Shown here piece after piece: positions 51,134 through 60,036 of a DNA stretch of 64,000 nt (position 1 is its first letter; each line of letters begins with the position of its first letter). The notes beneath the pieces were generated by a model. That model was not told the origin of the DNA, did not search any database, and saw only the letters and a list, made by a program, of their open reading frames with translations. The DNA lies in assembly GCA_910587695.1 (NCBI GenBank), contig CAJUNC010000003.1, positions 1 through 64,000 of the forward strand. The letters are read 5' to 3'. The stretch is from an uncultured Lactobacillus sp. Lineage in GTDB: Bacteria > Bacillota > Bacilli > Lactobacillales > Lactobacillaceae. Position numbers and translations under genes: made by a program.

Positions 51134-51604
51134 ATGCAAAATCGCAATATTTCCGATATAATCGAACGATATTTAAAGAGTATTCTTGCTGAAGCTTCTC
51201 AAGTTGAGATCAAACGTTCTGAAGTCGCAGACCAATTTGACTGCGTACCTTCGCAGATCAATTATGTGATCAAGACGCGTTTTACTTTACAAAATGGCTA
51301 TTTAGTCGAGAGTAAGCGAGGCGGAGGTGGGTATATTCGGATCGCCAAGGTCGATTTGATCAGCGACCCGGATATTTTAGATGAATTGATCGAGTACGTT
51401 GGGACCAGTATCAGCGAGACCAAAGCATTTCAGATCATTCAAACGCTCTATGAAAATGAGCTATTGACACATAAAGAGGCACATTTAGTAGCGACTGCGA
51501 TCGAGAAAAACACGCTAGCACTATCCGATAATGAGTTAGAAGAGGCGATCCGTGCCAAGATCTTGAATCGCATTTTAAACCGTCTGCGTTGTGCTGATCA
51601 ATAA
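51134..51604 (+). CDS. ctsR: Transcriptional repressor CtsR
   Basis: The class III heat-shock repressor controlling clp genes. The 156-residue protein starts NISDIIERYLKSIL, followed by the helix-turn-helix VADQFDCVPSQINYVIKTRF and the diagnostic glycine-rich wing ESKRGGGGYIRI, which senses temperature. It is followed 18 bases later by clpC and preceded by a CtsR box. The usual mcsA/mcsB genes between ctsR and clpC are absent, as in other lactobacilli. Confidence 0.96.
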   Translation: MQNRNISDIIERYLKSILAEASQVEIKRSEVADQFDCVPSQINYVIKTRFTLQNGYLVESKRGGGGYIRIAKVDLISDPDILDELIEYVGTSISETKAFQIIQTLYENELLTHKEAHLVATAIEKNTLALSDNELEEAIRAKILNRILNRLRCADQ

Positions 51605-51622
51605 TAGAAAGAAGGGGATCTT

Positions 51623-54115
51623 ATGGATTCAACATCTTACACACCGAGTGCTAACCAAGTCTTGTTACTTGCACAAGAACAAGCTAACTACTTCAAGCAC
51701 CAAGCGATCGGGACTGAACATTTATTGTTAGCCCTTGTCTTGGAGGAAAATGGTGTTGCCGGCCAAGTTTTAAGGCAAAACCTCGTAAGTAGTGTCGATA
51801 TCAAAGAAGAGATCGAGCGGCTCGCAGGGTATGGGACTTTGCGCCGTCAAGCACCAGATAGTTATTTACCATATTCACCAAAATCCAAGGCCGTCTTGAA
51901 TGATGCCTTGCGCCAAGCGATGATGATGGGTTCGTCTAAGATCGGGACCGAACATTTATTATTGGCACTATTAAAGGATGAAAATATTTTATCTTCACGG
52001 ATCTTGTACAGTTTACAAGTCGATACCCGGCGCTTACGGCAGTTATTATTGCGCCAATTGGGCATGACTGACCGCCAACGTCAACGTTTAGCTAAGCAAG
52101 CTAGTGAAGCCCAAAAACGTTCTAAGACAGAAACATTAGATGGCTTAGCGCGGGATATGACGGCGATCGCACAAAATGAAGATACCGATCCAGTTATCGG
52201 GCGCGCAAGTGAAGTCAAGCGTGTGATCCAAGTTTTAAGTCGCCGGACGAAAAACAACCCAGTATTACTAGGTGAACCTGGTGTGGGTAAGACAGCGGTC
52301 GCAGAAGGTTTAGCGCAAGCGATCGTCAACGGAGATGTCCCTGAGAATTTGGCAAAGAAGCGCTTGATGATGCTTGATATGGGTTCACTTGTGGCTGGTA
52401 CCAAATACCGGGGCGAATTCGAAGATCGCTTAAAGAAGATCTTAGAAGAAGTCTACCGTGATGGCAATGTGATCTTATTTATCGATGAGATGCACACTTT
52501 GATCGGCGCTGGTGGGGCTGAAGGGGCGATCGATGCCTCTAATATCTTAAAACCTGCCTTAGCGCGGGGCGAAGTTCAAGTCATCGGGGCGACGACATTA
52601 GATGAGTATCAAAAATACGTTGAATCTGATCCTGCTTTAGAACGGCGCTTTGCGACAGTAATGGTCGATGAACCTGATCAACAAGCGACCCTAGAGATCT
52701 TAAAAGGTGTCCGTTCCCGCTATGAAAAGCACCATAAAGTCAAGATCGACGATGATGCTTTAGATGCGGCCGTCAAGTTGAGTTCGCGCTATATCACGAA
52801 GCGCTTCTTGCCAGATAAGGCGATCGATCTGATGGACGAAGCGGCAGCACGGTTGCGGATCATGAATGCTGAAAAGAGCAGTAAGTTATCTAAAGTTAAA
52901 GCTAAGCTAAAAGAAGTCAGTGATAGCTATGACGAAGAGATCTTACACGAAAACTTCGATGATGCGGCTAAATTACGCAAAGAAGTTTTGAAATTAAAAG
53001 AAAAAGTCGAAAAGCTCACAGCTAAACAAGCCAAAGAAGAGGCTAATGGTGAGTTTAAGGCTGTAGTGACCCAAGAAGATGTGGCAGCTGTCGTCTCAGA
53101 ATGGACAGGCGTACCTGTCACCCAATTGACTAAGACTGAAAGTCAACGTTTGGTCGGGTTAGAAAAGATCTTACACCAACGAGTAGTCGGACAAGATGAA
53201 GCTATCAGTTCGATCGCTAAAGCTATCCGCCGTTCACGCAGTGGTTTGAGTGATCCGACCCGTCCGATCGGCTCATTTATGTTCTTAGGGCCTACTGGGG
53301 TCGGTAAGACTGAATTAGCCAAGGCTTTAGCCGAAGCGATGTTTGGCTCAGAAGAAGCGATGATCCGTGTGGATATGAGCGAATACATGGAAAAATACTC
53401 CACCAGTCGTTTAGTCGGTGCTCCTCCAGGATATGTCGGCTATGATGAAGGGGGACAATTATCCGAAAAGGTCCGCAATAAGCCATATTCAGTCGTCTTA
53501 TTAGACGAAGTGGAAAAAGCCCACCCAGATGTGTTCAACATCTTGTTACAGGTGTTAGATGATGGGTACTTGACTGATTCTAAGGGGCGTAAAGTCAACT
53601 TTAGAAACACGATCATCATCATGACTTCTAACTTAGGGGCAACTGCCTTGCGGGATGAAAAATCCGTTGGGTTTGGTGCAGGTAATGTTATTGATGATTA
53701 TGCTGCAATGTCAGCTAAGATCAGAGAATCGCTCAAGAAGAGCTTTAGACCTGAATTCTTGAACCGGATCGATGAGATCGTCATCTTCCATTCACTTGAA
53801 AAAGATGAGTTGCATCAGATCGTGAAGTTGATGGCAAAAGATATCATCAAACGGGTAGCTGAACGCAATGTGACGCTAAAGATCACGCCTGCTGCGATCG
53901 ATGTGGTCGCTAAGGCTGGCTTTGATCCAGAGTATGGTGCTCGTCCGATCAGAAGAGCTTTACAAAATGAGATCGAGGATCGCTTGAGTGAAGCTTTATT
54001 AGAGGGCAAGATCGTTACAGGCGCAACGGTCACTGTCGGGGCTAAGAAGGGCAAGATCACTTTGACGATCAAAGATCCAAAAGTTGAAGCAACAAAAGAA
54101 AAAGTGAATAATTAA
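51623..54115 (+). CDS. clpC: ATP-dependent Clp protease ATP-binding subunit ClpC
   Basis: An AAA+ unfoldase that feeds ClpP and acts in protein quality control. The 830-residue protein has an N-terminal double Clp_N repeat (residues 1-145). The first AAA+ domain carries GEPGVGKTA, a UVR-type coiled middle segment lies near 430-470, and the second AAA+ domain carries GPTGVGKTE. A GYVGYDEGGQL pore loop is also visible. GAAAGAAGGGG precedes the ATG. It is the second gene of the ctsR operon and is followed by a terminator. Confidence 0.97.
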   Translation: MDSTSYTPSANQVLLLAQEQANYFKHQAIGTEHLLLALVLEENGVAGQVLRQNLVSSVDIKEEIERLAGYGTLRRQAPDSYLPYSPKSKAVLNDALRQAMMMGSSKIGTEHLLLALLKDENILSSRILYSLQVDTRRLRQLLLRQLGMTDRQRQRLAKQASEAQKRSKTETLDGLARDMTAIAQNEDTDPVIGRASEVKRVIQVLSRRTKNNPVLLGEPGVGKTAVAEGLAQAIVNGDVPENLAKKRLMMLDMGSLVAGTKYRGEFEDRLKKILEEVYRDGNVILFIDEMHTLIGAGGAEGAIDASNILKPALARGEVQVIGATTLDEYQKYVESDPALERRFATVMVDEPDQQATLEILKGVRSRYEKHHKVKIDDDALDAAVKLSSRYITKRFLPDKAIDLMDEAAARLRIMNAEKSSKLSKVKAKLKEVSDSYDEEILHENFDDAAKLRKEVLKLKEKVEKLTAKQAKEEANGEFKAVVTQEDVAAVVSEWTGVPVTQLTKTESQRLVGLEKILHQRVVGQDEAISSIAKAIRRSRSGLSDPTRPIGSFMFLGPTGVGKTELAKALAEAMFGSEEAMIRVDMSEYMEKYSTSRLVGAPPGYVGYDEGGQLSEKVRNKPYSVVLLDEVEKAHPDVFNILLQVLDDGYLTDSKGRKVNFRNTIIIMTSNLGATALRDEKSVGFGAGNVIDDYAAMSAKIRESLKKSFRPEFLNRIDEIVIFHSLEKDELHQIVKLMAKDIIKRVAERNVTLKITPAAIDVVAKAGFDPEYGARPIRRALQNEIEDRLSEALLEGKIVTGATVTVGAKKGKITLTIKDPKVEATKEKVNN

Positions 54116-54126
54116 AGTCTTAGAAA

Positions 54127-54158
54127 GCATCCTGCCGCCTGGTGGGATGTTTTTTTAG
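54127..54158 (+). terminator. ctsR-clpC terminator
   Basis: A hairpin with wobble pairs (CATCCTGCC with GGTGGGATG) is followed by seven T. Confidence 0.75.
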
Positions 54159-54235
54159 ATATATTTGTTGAGTTGTAATTTAGTTGAGAAAAATTATAAT
54201 TAAGTGCAACACTAAGGGGAAGGTGGGGGTACTTA

Positions 54236-55426
54236 ATGGATCGCCGAATTATTTTACTAACGCAATTTATCTTGAGTTTTGGTGGGGGAATGTCTAATAT
54301 CGCATTGCTGACACTGATCACTAAATGGTTCGTGTCAGCTAACTATGTGGGGGTGTATTCTTTTTGCTTATTTGTGCCACGGGTCCTACTGGCAACTTAC
54401 ATTGGCGGGCAAGTCGATCGGTCTAAAGATCTGAAACGAACGCTTTTATTTTCGATGGGTTGGACAGCGCTTTTTATGTTTATCATGACAAGTAGTGTTA
54501 TTTTAGAGATCAAACACTTTTGGTGGCTCGTCATGTGGTCGATCTTTTATGAAGTCGCTAGTAGCTATTATTATCCATGTTTGACTAAACTTTTGGTGGT
54601 ACTTTTTGAACGTTCTGAGTTGAGTAAATTAAATGCATCATTGAGTACAGCTGTCACGAGTGCAAACTTGTTTTCTGGTTCAGTTGTGACGGTAGCGCTG
54701 GGGTTGGTCAGTTTTGGAGTCTTTTTAGTGATCGACCTAAGTCTGTATTTAGTAGGTCTAGTGTTATTTTTTGCATTAAAAGTTGAAACCAAACCTTCTG
54801 TAGAAACGCCAAGTGAGCCCCCAGCTAGTTTGTGGAATGGAGTTAAGGTCGTTAAATGCTTATTGAGAGAAAATCACTATTTAGCTCCAATTTTTTACAT
54901 CGCTTTGATCTTTAATATCGTTTTAGCACCTCAAAGCGTGTATTTTGCCGAATTAGCCAATAATGTTTTTCATGATCTGAAATTACTAGGGCTATGCAAC
55001 ACGCTGTTTGTCAGTGGCTTTTTACTGGGCTCATTGTTCTATCGTATAGTTGATGTCTGGCTAAAGACTCATGAATATATCATCTTTTCTTTAGTCTTAG
55101 TGCCGTTAGCCTTTGGTCTGATCGGAACTAAAGTAAGCTGGTCAGTCTATGGTGGGATCGTTTTATTAGGCTTTGCGATCCCACTATATAATATTTCGAC
55201 CCAGCTCATTTTACAGACTAAGGTAAATAAGAAGACGGTGGCGACAGTCTCAAATAGCTACTATGCACTGTTGAATGCGACGCAACCGCTAGGACTATTG
55301 GGGTTTCCCTACTTGATCTCTCTTTTTGGGATCGGTGGTGTCCTGTTAGGTAGTGCTACTTTGTTAGGTTTGTTGACGCTAGGTGTGGTGATTTCAAAAC
55401 AGATCGGTACTGAATTGGATATATAG
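54236..55426 (+). CDS. MFS transporter
   Basis: A 396-residue major facilitator with 12 helices. The motif A-like loop between helices 2 and 3 is present as GGQVDRSKDLKRTLL. The N-terminus resembles macrolide-efflux-like MFS_3 members, as does the one at 24837, but they are not close paralogues. GGAAGGTGGGGG precedes the ATG. It is monocistronic between two terminators. An adjacent ABC-F antibiotic-response gene makes a drug-related role possible. Confidence 0.85.
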   Translation: MDRRIILLTQFILSFGGGMSNIALLTLITKWFVSANYVGVYSFCLFVPRVLLATYIGGQVDRSKDLKRTLLFSMGWTALFMFIMTSSVILEIKHFWWLVMWSIFYEVASSYYYPCLTKLLVVLFERSELSKLNASLSTAVTSANLFSGSVVTVALGLVSFGVFLVIDLSLYLVGLVLFFALKVETKPSVETPSEPPASLWNGVKVVKCLLRENHYLAPIFYIALIFNIVLAPQSVYFAELANNVFHDLKLLGLCNTLFVSGFLLGSLFYRIVDVWLKTHEYIIFSLVLVPLAFGLIGTKVSWSVYGGIVLLGFAIPLYNISTQLILQTKVNKKTVATVSNSYYALLNATQPLGLLGFPYLISLFGIGGVLLGSATLLGLLTLGVVISKQIGTELDI

Positions 55427-55427
55427 T

Positions 55428-55467
55428 AAAAAACTTCCCAGACGACTTGGCGCCTAGGAAGTTTTTT
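55428..55467. terminator. Terminator between the MFS and ABC-F genes
   Basis: An 11-bp stem (55428-55438 with 55457-55467) with A-run on one side and T-run on the other can serve both converging genes. Confidence 0.75.
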
Positions 55468-55575
55468 AACTTATTTCATATTCTGGATTTACAAAGTGCC
55501 CAGTTTGTTTGATTTTCCCTTTCCCGATAAGGTCTCGCGGGATTTTTCTGGTTTGATATGATCCAGTTCCTAATT

Positions 55576-57051
55576 TCAATTGAATATCTTTTCCAGTTTA
55601 ACGACCGTATCAGCGATTTGATCGATGAAATTTTGATCGTGTTCGATCACTAACAGTGCGGGTTTGGTTTCTTGTAATAAAGTCAAGAGTTGGTCTTGGT
55701 TGTAGGTATCTAAGTAGTTTAGGGGTTCGTCCCACAGATACAACTCAGCCGGGGTAGCAAGTGAAGCCGCTAATTCGACCTTCTTTTGTTGGCCTAAGCT
55801 CATATTTTCGAGTAAAACATCAAAGGTGTGGCGCTCAAAGCCTAGTTTTTTCAAAAGCGTCAACAAGAGCGTATAGTCGAGGTCACGTTTTTGCGCAAAC
55901 TCTTTGAGAGTCCCGCGGTTGGCACTGAAATCTTGGCGTACGACACTGATATTTTTGGTGTTTAGTGACAATTCACCACTTGAAATTGCCTTTGAGCTTT
56001 TCAAAAGAGCTTGGAAGAGACTGGATTTGCCACTGCCGTTATTACCTTTTAGGACTACGATCTCACCGGCTTTGACCTCAAAATTCAAAGGCGAAAATAG
56101 CTGTTTTTCGTAAGCAAGCGTGAAGTCCTTGGCTTTTACTAAAACTTGTTTGTGGGTCGGTTGGTAGTTTAAGCTGAGGGGTTCACTGACTTCGAGGTTT
56201 TTTAGTTGGGTCTCTTTTTGTTTGATCTGCTCTTCAGCTCGCGACTTCAAAGCGGTAGCACGTTTCATCACTTTGGCAGCACGGCGACCGATAAAACCTT
56301 TATCGGCGTGCGAGTTATTTTGTTTTTGTCTTTCTGCTTGCGATGCCCAATTTTCTTTGGTCAAAGCAGCTTGCTTGAGTCGTTTTAGCTCGTGGCGTGT
56401 TTTTTCATTTTGCTGGATATCATGGCTATCCCGGCGTTTCTTTTGTATTTCATATGACGCAAGATCACCATTTTCTAAGTGCAATTGACTTCTTTCAATG
56501 ACTAAGGTATGGTCGATCGTTTGGTCTAAGAAGGTGCGGTCATGGCTCGTGACGATAAAGCCCTGTTTTTTCTGTTTTAGGTAAGCCACTAATTCCTGAC
56601 GCCCCGCTAAGTCGAGGTGATTTGTCGGTTCATCGAGCAAGAAAAAGTGGTCAGCTTGGCAAAAGAGCGCACATAACATTAATTTTGTCTGTTCCCCACC
56701 GCTAAGTGTGTTAAATGGTTGCCACAAAAGGTCTTCACTGATCCCAAATAACTTGAGCTCACGTTTTAGTTCCCATTCTAAAAAGTTCCCCGTCTCTTGC
56801 AGACAGTAAAGCGCGAGTTGTGTTTGATCGCCCAAAGGTTGTGGAAAATACGCTAGGGGCACGGAAACATTGATCGTACCCGTATAAGAAAGTTTATTTT
56901 GTAATAATTTGAATAAGGTAGTCTTACCGCGACCGTTGCGCCCTAAAAGACCTAAACGCCAAGAAGTATCCAGTTCAAAATTGGCGTTGTCAAAAAGAGC
57001 TACTTGACCGGGATAAGCAAAAGTAAGATTTTTGATCGAAATATTCGACAT
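55576..57051 (-). CDS. ABC-F family ATP-binding protein (ribosome-protection type)
   Basis: A soluble tandem ABC ATPase of 491 residues without membrane helices. The first domain has Walker A GLLGRNGRGKTT, signature LSGGEQTK and LLDEPTNHLDL. The second has LKGNNGSGKSS, a variant signature MSLGQQKK and LWDEPLNYLD. A charged linker of about 100 residues lies between them, corresponding to the P-site tRNA interaction motif. Such proteins (Lsa, Msr, VmlR) displace antibiotics from the ribosome. The start at 57051 follows GGAGG; the frame from 57096 is unlikely. The long attenuator leader supports antibiotic-inducible expression. Confidence 0.87.
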   Translation of the reverse strand: MSNISIKNLTFAYPGQVALFDNANFELDTSWRLGLLGRNGRGKTTLFKLLQNKLSYTGTINVSVPLAYFPQPLGDQTQLALYCLQETGNFLEWELKRELKLFGISEDLLWQPFNTLSGGEQTKLMLCALFCQADHFFLLDEPTNHLDLAGRQELVAYLKQKKQGFIVTSHDRTFLDQTIDHTLVIERSQLHLENGDLASYEIQKKRRDSHDIQQNEKTRHELKRLKQAALTKENWASQAERQKQNNSHADKGFIGRRAAKVMKRATALKSRAEEQIKQKETQLKNLEVSEPLSLNYQPTHKQVLVKAKDFTLAYEKQLFSPLNFEVKAGEIVVLKGNNGSGKSSLFQALLKSSKAISSGELSLNTKNISVVRQDFSANRGTLKEFAQKRDLDYTLLLTLLKKLGFERHTFDVLLENMSLGQQKKVELAASLATPAELYLWDEPLNYLDTYNQDQLLTLLQETKPALLVIEHDQNFIDQIADTVVKLEKIFN

Positions 57052-57079
57052 AAAGGCATTCCTCCAATTTTTGAGGAAC

Positions 57080-57282
57080 AAAAAAAGCCTGCACAAGGGC
57101 AGACTGAGTCATCTTGCATCAGCCTAGAACCCTAAATTCTGCCCAAGTGAAACCGACTCTGTTTGTTCCCAGAGTTGTTAAACTTGTTTTGTGCAGAATT
57201 TAGAATTTCAATGGCGACGCCTCCGTTCGATTTGATCTACGAACTAGGATAGCAGGTTAGTTGTGCACTGTCAACCGAAATT
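57080..57282 (-). promoter_or_regulatory. ABC-F leader: promoter, micro-ORF and attenuator
   Basis: On the minus strand TTGACA (near 57268-57273) and TATCCT with 17-bp spacing drive a leader of about 190 bases. A GGAGG (57224-57220) precedes TTG-AAA-TTC-TAA (57211-57200), a possible three-residue leader peptide; an ATT start would give 25 codons. An 11-bp stem pairs 57193-57203 with 57132-57142 and encloses a 6-bp hairpin. A terminator (57087-57092 with 57099-57104, then seven T) precedes the gene. TCTGCCC and TTGTGCAG of the terminator can instead pair with the upstream stem, giving mutually exclusive folds. Confidence 0.7.
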
Positions 57283-57313
57283 TTGCGATAAAGTTTCAAG
57301 TAAAAAGACACGT

Positions 57314-57352
57314 AATAGTGCAATATAAACTGCACTATTCCTTTTCTATAAT
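57314..57352 (+). promoter_or_regulatory. Promoter and palindromic operator of the zinc-ribbon operon
   Basis: TATAAT lies at 57347-57352. A perfect 9-bp inverted repeat (57314-57322 with 57331-57339) brackets the place where the -35 should be, which reads TATAAA. The arrangement suggests control by a dimeric regulator or activator. Confidence 0.55.
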
Positions 57353-57403
57353 GTGCTTATATGGATTTATCCGTATATAAATGTTATAGGGAGTGTTTTT
57401 TTT

Positions 57404-58252
57404 ATGGAAAATAAATTTTGTTCAAACTGTGGTCAACAGTTAGAAGCAGGGGCGAAATTTTGTCCCCAATGTGGTGCCACCCAAAATGTAGCACCAAGTA
57501 ATCAAGGACAAACGGTGAACCAACAGCCACAAACCCCACCGGTCCAACCAAATCCTCAAAGCTACCAACAAGCACCACAACAACCAAACATGCAACAAGG
57601 GTATCAACAACAAGTGCCACCAACAGGGCAACAACCATACCAACAACAAGTACCACCAACGGGACAATATCAACAACGGGTAAATCAATTTACAAATGAT
57701 ATCAAAAAATTTAAAAATGTTGTCCCAGGTCAAATGGGAGCACAACCTGAATTAGGCTTTTGGGATAGTGTAAAGTATGTGACTGCAAATACGTTTGATT
57801 TTAAGACGCCAGAAACACGGAAGGCAGTTTATTGGTGGGGAACTTTAGGACAATGTATTGTAGGATTGGCCTTGTATATGGTCGTATACTTTTTGGCGGT
57901 TATGGCATTCAGTAGTGGTAGCGAACTTATGCTACTTTTAGGGAATCTATTTTATATTATTTTTTATGTTTTCTGCTGTGCTTCCGGAATCAGCTTGTTA
58001 GCTGCCGCAGTACGCAGAACACGTTACATTGCTAATAATCCATGGTTAGTTTTAGTGCCATTTTACAATATTTATTTATTATTGGTCGATCATCCACAAT
58101 ACCAAAGTCAACCGTATCAACAACCTAACCAAATGCAACAACCATACCAACAACAAAATTATGGTCAACAACCACAATATATGAATCAACAACAACCACA
58201 ACAAGTACCATCACAAAAGCCAAACGATGATCAAAATACACCTCAAAATTAG
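57404..58252 (+). CDS. Zinc-ribbon membrane protein with Gln/Pro-rich repeats
   Basis: A 282-residue protein. The N-terminal zinc ribbon (FCSNCGQQL...FCPQCGATQ) is followed by a Gln/Pro-rich low-complexity region with a repeated QQPYQQQVPPTG unit (residues 40-95). A membrane domain of about four helices (residues 140-235) contains AAAVRRTRYIANNPW, similar to the DUF805 IRRLHD motif. A second Gln-rich tail ends the protein. The start at 57404 follows GGGAGTG; the frame upstream to 57353 overlaps the promoter. It is the first gene of the zinc-ribbon operon. Function unknown. Confidence 0.75.
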   Translation: MENKFCSNCGQQLEAGAKFCPQCGATQNVAPSNQGQTVNQQPQTPPVQPNPQSYQQAPQQPNMQQGYQQQVPPTGQQPYQQQVPPTGQYQQRVNQFTNDIKKFKNVVPGQMGAQPELGFWDSVKYVTANTFDFKTPETRKAVYWWGTLGQCIVGLALYMVVYFLAVMAFSSGSELMLLLGNLFYIIFYVFCCASGISLLAAAVRRTRYIANNPWLVLVPFYNIYLLLVDHPQYQSQPYQQPNQMQQPYQQQNYGQQPQYMNQQQPQQVPSQKPNDDQNTPQN

Positions 58253-58263
58253 GGGGAGAATTG

Positions 58264-58779
58264 ATGTTAAATTGTCCTAACTGTGGGCAACAAAATCCTG
58301 CTGGTTCTGCATTTTGTAGTAATTGCGGAGCGCAGTTGCAAATGTATGCCCCACCTAAGAAAAATGGCTTGCCTGTTCCAGCGATCATCGGGATCTGTAT
58401 AGCCGTAGTCGTGTTGATTTTTGGTGGCTTATATATGTTAGGCGGTAATGATCCTGAGTATAAGACAGCTGATAAATTGGAATTAGCTGATATTGTGGGG
58501 ACTTGGAGATTAGTTGACGAGAGCAAAAAAGACACGATGACCGAAGAGATAAAAATCAGTGAAGATGAGATCACAACGGATTCAGGTGAAAAAATTGCTG
58601 TACGTTACAGTACTGTGACTGATGAAGACACAGTGATCATTTCAGATACCGATAATATTTTTACAGCTAATATGGTTGAATTACGTCTGGAAAAGCGTAA
58701 AGTCAACGGAATTGAGCATGTTGTCCTTGCTGTCTATAACAGTTCTGATGATAGCTGGGGATATTACGTAAGAAAGTAG
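58264..58779 (+). CDS. Zinc-ribbon single-pass membrane protein, lipocalin-like C-domain
   Basis: A 171-residue protein: zinc ribbon (NCPNCGQQN...FCSNCGAQL) at residues 1-27, one transmembrane helix (about 39-60), then an extracytoplasmic beta-rich domain starting DPEYKTADKLELADIVGTWRLVDESKK. The next gene product has a similar domain (DPKYVKYDKIEPKDVTGKWKFVEETKK), so the two are a tandem duplication. The fold may resemble small lipocalin-like G-x-W domains; that is my inference. ATG 58264 is preceded by AGGGGGAG, and TTG 58261 is less likely. Confidence 0.75.
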   Translation: MLNCPNCGQQNPAGSAFCSNCGAQLQMYAPPKKNGLPVPAIIGICIAVVVLIFGGLYMLGGNDPEYKTADKLELADIVGTWRLVDESKKDTMTEEIKISEDEITTDSGEKIAVRYSTVTDEDTVIISDTDNIFTANMVELRLEKRKVNGIEHVVLAVYNSSDDSWGYYVRK

Positions 58780-58789
58780 AGGTGCTTCT

Positions 58790-59317
58790 ATGATTTGTCC
58801 AACTTGTGGATATCAAAATTCACTTAGAGAGAAGTATTGTCAGCAATGTGGGCTTATTTTGCCCAAAGCTAGTCGTTCGAAATTACCAGTAGTCATTATT
58901 GTTAGTTTTTTGCTTTTTACAGCAATTGGGACGGGTCTAGCATATCATTTTGGCGTGATCAACAATGACCCTAAGTATGTGAAATACGATAAGATCGAAC
59001 CTAAGGATGTCACTGGTAAGTGGAAATTTGTTGAGGAAACAAAAAAGGGTGTATTAGATAAGAATCTTCGATCATTTGAGATCACACCTAGTAAGATCAC
59101 ATACAGAGTGAAATCGAGTAAAGAATTACAAAAAATAGATCTATCACTGAGAATTGTGGATAAGTCATCAAAACTTATTGTATTTGCAAATAAAGATGCT
59201 AGTAACTGGTTAGCATTTCGCTTGAAAAAGCATAAGATAAATGGTGTTGAACGAACGGTTTTAGCTTTTCCAGTTCAAGATGGCGAATGGGCTTACTTTG
59301 TACGTGAAGGGAAGTGA
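58790..59317 (+). CDS. Zinc-ribbon single-pass membrane protein, paralogue of the preceding gene
   Basis: A 175-residue protein with the same order as its neighbour: zinc ribbon (ICPTCGYQN...YCQQCGLIL), transmembrane helix (about 33-53) and a G-x-W beta domain ending GEWAYFVREGK, parallel to SWGYYVRK in the paralogue. It lies ten bases after the preceding gene, with GAGGTG as ribosome site. Function unknown. Confidence 0.75.
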   Translation: MICPTCGYQNSLREKYCQQCGLILPKASRSKLPVVIIVSFLLFTAIGTGLAYHFGVINNDPKYVKYDKIEPKDVTGKWKFVEETKKGVLDKNLRSFEITPSKITYRVKSSKELQKIDLSLRIVDKSSKLIVFANKDASNWLAFRLKKHKINGVERTVLAFPVQDGEWAYFVREGK

Positions 59318-59323
59318 AGTTAG

Positions 59324-60025
59324 ATGCAATGTCCAAACTGTGGAAAAGATAATTTACCTGGCGCACAATTTTGCGAAAATTGTGGACAAAGTTTGTTAGC
59401 ATCACAACAAACTTTCATTCAACCGATCCCACCTAAAAAGAATAATGCTGGTAAATATGTTTTAGGTGTGTTTATTGGCTTGTTACTCAGCATACTTGCA
59501 GTTGGTGCGGTAACTTTAGTGCATAACTCACTAGCTCAACGCCCAGACAAAACAAGTACTAAGTTAAAAACTGAAACGGTCAAAGATCCCCCTAAAGAAG
59601 AGGAAGATGATAGTTCAGCCCAGGAAGATTCAAGTTCTGATGATACCGATATTGATCCATCAGCTGAGCAAGAAGTTGATCAGAATGCGCCAACGCCTGT
59701 TGTAGCTAACGGTCAAACGACAACTTGGGTCAGCGATGATGGACCAGTTTTAACTATCAACGGTACAACGACCGTAACGATCTCAAACGGAAGCAAGATA
59801 CCAGAAGATGGTACTTACGATATTAAAGGTATCGAAAATAATGGTGAGAAATTTTATATTGCACGCGGGCCTGCTAGTATGGGAGAGATCAGCATCGTTG
59901 ACAATGTTTTGACTTTGAATAATCAAGGTCAGATCACGACTTATCACTATCAACCCGAGTCAAAAGAAGATAATACCGAAAGTAGTTCCTATGATGATGG
60001 CGATAATATCTATGAAGCAGATTAG
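59324..60025 (+). CDS. Zinc-ribbon single-pass membrane protein with acidic linker
   Basis: A 233-residue protein. It has a zinc ribbon (QCPNCGKDN...FCENCGQSL), a transmembrane helix (about 44-66), an acidic Ser/Asp/Glu linker (about 85-120) and a C-terminal beta domain (TTTWVSDDGPVLTINGTTTV... LTLNNQGQITTYHY). The next gene carries the same C-domain, so this is a second duplicated pair. It is six bases downstream of the preceding gene. The orientation places the zinc ribbon in the cytosol and the beta domain outside. Confidence 0.75.
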   Translation: MQCPNCGKDNLPGAQFCENCGQSLLASQQTFIQPIPPKKNNAGKYVLGVFIGLLLSILAVGAVTLVHNSLAQRPDKTSTKLKTETVKDPPKEEEDDSSAQEDSSSDDTDIDPSAEQEVDQNAPTPVVANGQTTTWVSDDGPVLTINGTTTVTISNGSKIPEDGTYDIKGIENNGEKFYIARGPASMGEISIVDNVLTLNNQGQITTYHYQPESKEDNTESSSYDDGDNIYEAD

Positions 60026-60036
60026 GAGAGAATATT

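Noticed and set aside
57402..57745. Antisense open frames over the Gln/Pro repeats
   Set aside because: They are translations of the CAA-rich repeat on the other strand (Val/Leu-rich) without start signals.
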